Source: JAAELZ01 sp047639475 (GTDB lineage: Bacteria > Pseudomonadota > Gammaproteobacteria > Arenicellales > Poriferihabitantaceae). From it: DNA of 64,000 nt. Both the position numbers and the translations under genes were made by a program. The notes beneath the pieces are model-generated. The model searched no databases and had not been told where the DNA came from. It saw nothing but the letters and a program-made list of their open reading frames with translations. This document shows, one piece after another, positions 61,319-64,000 of this stretch; position 1 is the stretch's first letter; the number at the start of each line of letters is the position of its first letter. The DNA is taken from assembly GCA_047639475.1 (NCBI GenBank), contig JBLIOD010000001.1:58958-122957 (forward strand), in the 5' to 3' direction.

Positions 61319-62794
61319 TCAACCGCAATGAATTGGCGGCTTTTTGTCAATCCAGGGCCTGGCATGTTCCAGCTGTGCAGCTAGTCGAAATAGCGTTGCT
61401 TCACCTCCAAAACGTCCTGCAAACTGGACGCCAATAGGCACGTGGTCTTTGTTCCAGAATAGCGGGACGGACATAGCAGGTTGTCCGGTTAAATTTTGTA
61501 TTCGGGTAAAAGGGTTAAAGGAGGTTGCGGTGTCCAAAATAGTTCTTGGCTCTGCTTTATTCGATTCGAAGGTGCCAAACTCTGAGGGCGGAATTCTGAG
61601 CGTTGGGGTCAATAACAAATCATACTCTCCGTCATGATACCAATGGGCTATTTTCCGGGAGTAGCGTTGCACTTCTTCCAAGGTCTGCAAGTAAGTCGCC
61701 CCTGTTATGTCGAAACCGGCCTGATAATCTTCCCAGTTCAGGGCTTCAACTTCATTGTCATTTATCTTTCGCCCTAGTTCTCGCTCCCAATAGCCAATGA
61801 AATGGCCCATTAAGCTAGACCAAATTACGTTGTAATACTGCTGTATATTAGGATTACTTAATTGATTTGGTGCAATTTCTTCAACGTGATGGCCTAGTTC
61901 TTCACATAGCTGGGCGGCATCATTTACTGCACCAAGGCAATCTGGGTGCACCTCGCGTATATTTCCCCAGCCTTCAGGGGCACTGGTTAAAAAGCCAATC
62001 TTTAATTTTCCTGTGCCTCTTTTTGTTTCTTCTAAATACGGGCGTTCTTGCGCCGGTGCGTAGTAAGGGTCGCCAATGCTAGGCCCCGATGTTTCATCTA
62101 GCAAAGCAGCTGAGTCTCTCACGGTACGCGTTAAAGCGTGTTCACTCACTAGGCCGCCAGCGAGATCACCGAAGTAGGGCCCCTGAGGGTTTCTTGCTCT
62201 AGTGGGCTTTAAACCAAATAGCCCACAGCAGGAGGCTGGTATCCTCACGGAGCCACCACCATCATTTCCATGAGCCATAGGAACAATGCCCGCGGCCACA
62301 GCGGCAGCTGAGCCGCCGCTCGATCCTCCAGGGGTTAATTTAGCGTTCCAAGGATTAAGTGTAGGTCCAAAAAGTTCGCAATCTATCAAAGGTAAACCGC
62401 CAAATTCTGACGCATTCGTTTTACCGACGATGTTAAGCCCACTGGTTTTGTGGCGTTTTACCAATTCGGTGTCTAATGTGGATATATAGCCGTCGATCGC
62501 TTTACAGCCTTCGCTAAAAGGGGCGCCTTTGTACTCCGCTAGGAGGTCCTTTAAAAGGAACGGGACTCCGCAAAAGATGGCACCCTTAGTTTGGCCTTGG
62601 CTTAATTTCGTATTCCAATTGTTGGCCGTCTCGTGAGCTTGGTCATACATTTTGTGTACCACGGCATTGAGCTGTGGGTTTATTTTCTCTATGTTATTAA
62701 TAGTATCGTCGAGCAATTCGACGGGACAAATTTCTCGGCTTCTGACGAGTTCCCCTAGCGCAACGGCGTCGTAATTAGCAAATTCATCAGTCAT
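61319..62794 (-). CDS. Amidase-signature family hydrolase
   Basis: 491 residues from the ATG at 62794, which has GGAG 7 nt upstream; a TTG four codons earlier is less likely. Ser-cisSer-Lys triad: Lys in PFLLKDLLAEYKG, Ser in GGSSGGSAAAVAAGIV and NDGGGSVRIPASCCG. Without GatB/C partners nearby it is more likely an aryl/acyl amidase or similar than a tRNA amidotransferase. Substrate unknown. Confidence 0.9.
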   Translation of the reverse strand: MTDEFANYDAVALGELVRSREICPVELLDDTINNIEKINPQLNAVVHKMYDQAHETANNWNTKLSQGQTKGAIFCGVPFLLKDLLAEYKGAPFSEGCKAIDGYISTLDTELVKRHKTSGLNIVGKTNASEFGGLPLIDCELFGPTLNPWNAKLTPGGSSGGSAAAVAAGIVPMAHGNDGGGSVRIPASCCGLFGLKPTRARNPQGPYFGDLAGGLVSEHALTRTVRDSAALLDETSGPSIGDPYYAPAQERPYLEETKRGTGKLKIGFLTSAPEGWGNIREVHPDCLGAVNDAAQLCEELGHHVEEIAPNQLSNPNIQQYYNVIWSSLMGHFIGYWERELGRKINDNEVEALNWEDYQAGFDITGATYLQTLEEVQRYSRKIAHWYHDGEYDLLLTPTLRIPPSEFGTFESNKAEPRTILDTATSFNPFTRIQNLTGQPAMSVPLFWNKDHVPIGVQFAGRFGGEATLFRLAAQLEHARPWIDKKPPIHCG

Positions 62795-63052
62795 AATATT
62801 CTCCAATTGTTCTATGTGTTGAGGGGGGCGCTTGCCACGTCCAACTAGGTGCCTTGCATTGTCGTAAACTCGTTAAATGGTGATGTCAGGAATTATTTTA
62901 CTATGCGTATTCAAGTACTGTCAGTTCTGCCGTTTTGTTTGCATCATAGCACCTTTATTTTTGGACTTTGTCCGTTTCTTAGGTGAATAATAAAGCGTGT
63001 CACTATTGATACTACTAGTGACTTAGGCGTTCGTTGCCCCAATGGGGCAAAC
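62795..63052. other. Intergenic region, nothing recognised
   Basis: 258 nt between the amidase gene and the small membrane protein gene. No frame, terminator or repeat I can support. It must carry the amidase promoter. Confidence 0.4.
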
Positions 63053-63262
63053 TTAATTAAGTTTAGTCAGTTTGCGGTGAATGTTGATCGCAGAAACGAT
63101 CGCAGCGCCAGCCAAGATAATGCTAAAAGAATCAACGGTGCCCGGGCCTGCGCCATAAACACCGAGCCATCTCATCATTGCACCACCACCTGCGATGACA
63201 GCCACGGCTATGGTGATGTTTCTATTGCGCTTTAGCCTGCTTGGGCTTTCTGAGTCATTCAT
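63053..63262 (-). CDS. Small two-TM membrane protein, unknown
   Basis: 69 residues: a basic N-terminus (SRLKRNRN), two hydrophobic segments (ITIAVAVIAGGGAMMRWLGV and FSIILAGAAIVSAINI) and a basic end (HRKLTKLN). No known family. An ACGAGG-type ribosome-binding site lies about 6 nt before the ATG, which supports coding. Confidence 0.6.
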   Translation of the reverse strand: MNDSESPSRLKRNRNITIAVAVIAGGGAMMRWLGVYGAGPGTVDSFSIILAGAAIVSAINIHRKLTKLN

Positions 63263-63347
63263 TGTAAACCTCGTTATGTTGCCTTGAAGTATTGTCTTTT
63301 AAGTGAGAGCAATTATGTCACGTGCCGGTTGTTTGTTCTCTATCAGC

Positions 63348-63683
63348 TCAACAATTCCAACAACTCGTGAATTGATTTTGCAGTTCTTCATCGCACGCCT
63401 GACAAAACCAACTGAAGTCACTCGGATCAACTTGTTTTTTAATGTGCTGCAGTTCATTCAAAATAGTCGCCGCTTCTTGCGCTCTAGTTTCATCGTAAAC
63501 CCAAACTGTTGGGTCAGTGTCAGAAGTGGCGGGTATTCCTTCGCGCATAGAGTAGAGTGCTTCACCTTTGATGATTAATTCATTGTGGGCGATAGCCTTG
63601 AGTATATTCATCCATATCGGTGGCATACCATTACTCACTTCGTATGGCTGTAAAGCGGTCTCTTTGTGCATTTGGTTATGCAT
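63348..63683 (-). CDS. DUF2007-like protein with C-terminal zinc ribbon
   Basis: 111 residues. The middle (ELIIKGEALYSMREGIPATS and DPTVWVYDETRAQEAATILN) fits DUF2007-type domains that resemble PII-like sensors. The end, WFCQACDEELQNQFTSCWNC, is a short treble-clef or zinc ribbon. The N-terminus up to about residue 30 is variable. Function unknown. Confidence 0.75.
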   Translation of the reverse strand: MHNQMHKETALQPYEVSNGMPPIWMNILKAIAHNELIIKGEALYSMREGIPATSDTDPTVWVYDETRAQEAATILNELQHIKKQVDPSDFSWFCQACDEELQNQFTSCWNC

Positions 63684-63692
63684 CTGTCGTTT

Positions 63693-63867
63693 TCAGTACC
63701 ACAAATCTCTGGATGGAAATTCCGCTGAACTTGTGACTTCAATCAGCAAGTCGGGGTGGTAGAGACGTGACACCTCGACTGTGGTTGTAATAGGATACGG
63801 GGGTGAAAAGAACGTGGTCCGTACATCTACAGCTTGCTTGAATGATTCGATTGATACGGCCTGAGTT
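63693..63867 (-). pseudogene. RidA/YjgF-family C-terminal fragment cut by an IS element
   Basis: On the minus strand: AVSIESFKQAVDVRTTFFSP, then PYPITTTVEVSRLYHPDLLI and EVTSS before a stop at 63693. FFSPPYPITTTVEVSRL is the RidA trimer signature with the substrate-binding region. The upstream half is missing, replaced at about 63868 by the left end of an IS3-type element. A truncated imine deaminase remnant. Confidence 0.85.
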
Positions 63868-64000
63868 TGCTGGACACTTTTTATAGTAAATAATGTTACT
63901 TAACTTAACTATGAGAGGTAAACGATGGGTAAAGGTATCCGCTATACGGACGAATTTAAGCAAGAAGCAGTTAATCAAGTCGTCGTCCATGGCTATTCAG
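63868..64000 (+). mobile_element. IS3-type insertion sequence, left end (continues beyond window)
   Basis: Candidate left terminus TGCTGGACACTTTTTATAG begins at about 63868 (or 63871), starting with the TG expected of IS3-family ends. It is followed by an orfA start at 63925. Target-site duplication cannot be checked because the right end is outside. The insertion truncates a RidA gene. Confidence 0.75.
63925..64000 (+). CDS. IS3-family transposase OrfA, N-terminal part
   Basis: Begins MGKGIRYTDEFKQEAVNQVV and continues to the window edge (VHGYS). This is the HTH_Tnp_1 start of IS3-type OrfA proteins. GAGAGG lies 9 nt upstream. Partial, so subgroup and intactness cannot be judged. Confidence 0.9.
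   Translation, partial: MGKGIRYTDEFKQEAVNQVVVHGYS

Noticed and set aside
46614..63000. A full integron cassette array
   Set aside because: Only one attC-like hairpin was found, other intergenic gaps lack paired RYYYAAC/GTTRRRY sites, some neighbours are operons (GFA-nitronate monooxygenase), and no integrase is seen. Kept only as a single-site observation.
63739..63990. 83-codon minus-strand frame at the window end
   Set aside because: It reads across the IS boundary in a frame other than RidA; the RidA frame and the IS orfA explain the coding content better.
1..64000. CRISPR arrays or defence loci
   Set aside because: No regularly spaced repeats, Cas proteins or recognised defence genes were seen. 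The GTPase-retropepsin operon is only a speculative candidate and is reported separately.

Overview
This window looks like chromosomal DNA of a free-living gammaproteobacterium, with moderate G+C by eye. Evidence includes the divergent gatCAB / mreBCD-mrdA-rodA-mltB-rlpA-dacA-ybeD-lipB block, an lptD-surA pair, rimK with a rimB-like protease gene, MurU, UbiK, ComM, and a tRNA-Arg(UCG) of gammaproteobacterial type. No replication origin, prophage, CRISPR array or rRNA operon is visible. The species cannot be named from this sequence; a marine lineage is only a guess.

Layout. (1) 1-10500: the end of a DUF924 gene, Tex, an apparent minus-strand operon dusC > membrane GTPase > soluble GTPase > retropepsin-like protease, a Nudix-metallo-beta-lactamase fusion, and a MaoC-type hydratase with a thiolase. 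(2) 10500-16230: a DTW tRNA-modification gene, two damaged 2-oxoglutarate (2OG) oxygenase genes, then murB, alkB-like, greB, rimB-like and rimK. (3) 16230-17870: a transfer scar with an AT-rich alpha/beta-hydrolase, an exact tandem duplication of its 3' end, REP-like motifs and a fragment of a REP-associated (RAYT) transposase. (4) 17870-26340: an MFS transporter, a conserved protein of unknown function, a CoA-transferase plus 2OG oxygenase, and a set resembling the accessory genes of aldehyde:ferredoxin oxidoreductase (four-cluster ferredoxin, FAD subunit, MoeB/ThiF) without the tungsten catalytic subunit. (5) 26340-46610: the housekeeping core, with maf, tRNA-Arg, gatBAC, mreBCD, PBP2/RodA, lytic transglycosylase, RlpA, PBP5, lipoate synthesis, MurU, LptD, SurA, UbiK and ComM. 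This supports cell elongation, peptidoglycan recycling and outer-membrane assembly. (6) 46610-64000: an accessory zone of small, mostly minus-strand genes (GNAT, NTF2-like, DUF3291, cold shock, GFA, nitronate monooxygenase, YtoQ, DUF2235). Interspersed are decayed genes: a redoxin, a serine hydrolase, DUF1272, a collagen-like protein, ogt and RidA. An IS3-type fragment lies at one end and an IS3-type element enters at the window edge.

Two patterns stand out. Broken genes cluster in the accessory segments, and nearly every frameshift falls in or next to a short homopolymer, so real decay and sequence error must be separated. Fe(II)/2OG oxygenases are unusually frequent, with five separate loci. 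The candidates most worth follow-up as systems are the GTPase pair with its retropepsin, and the aldehyde-oxidoreductase accessory set that lacks its enzyme.
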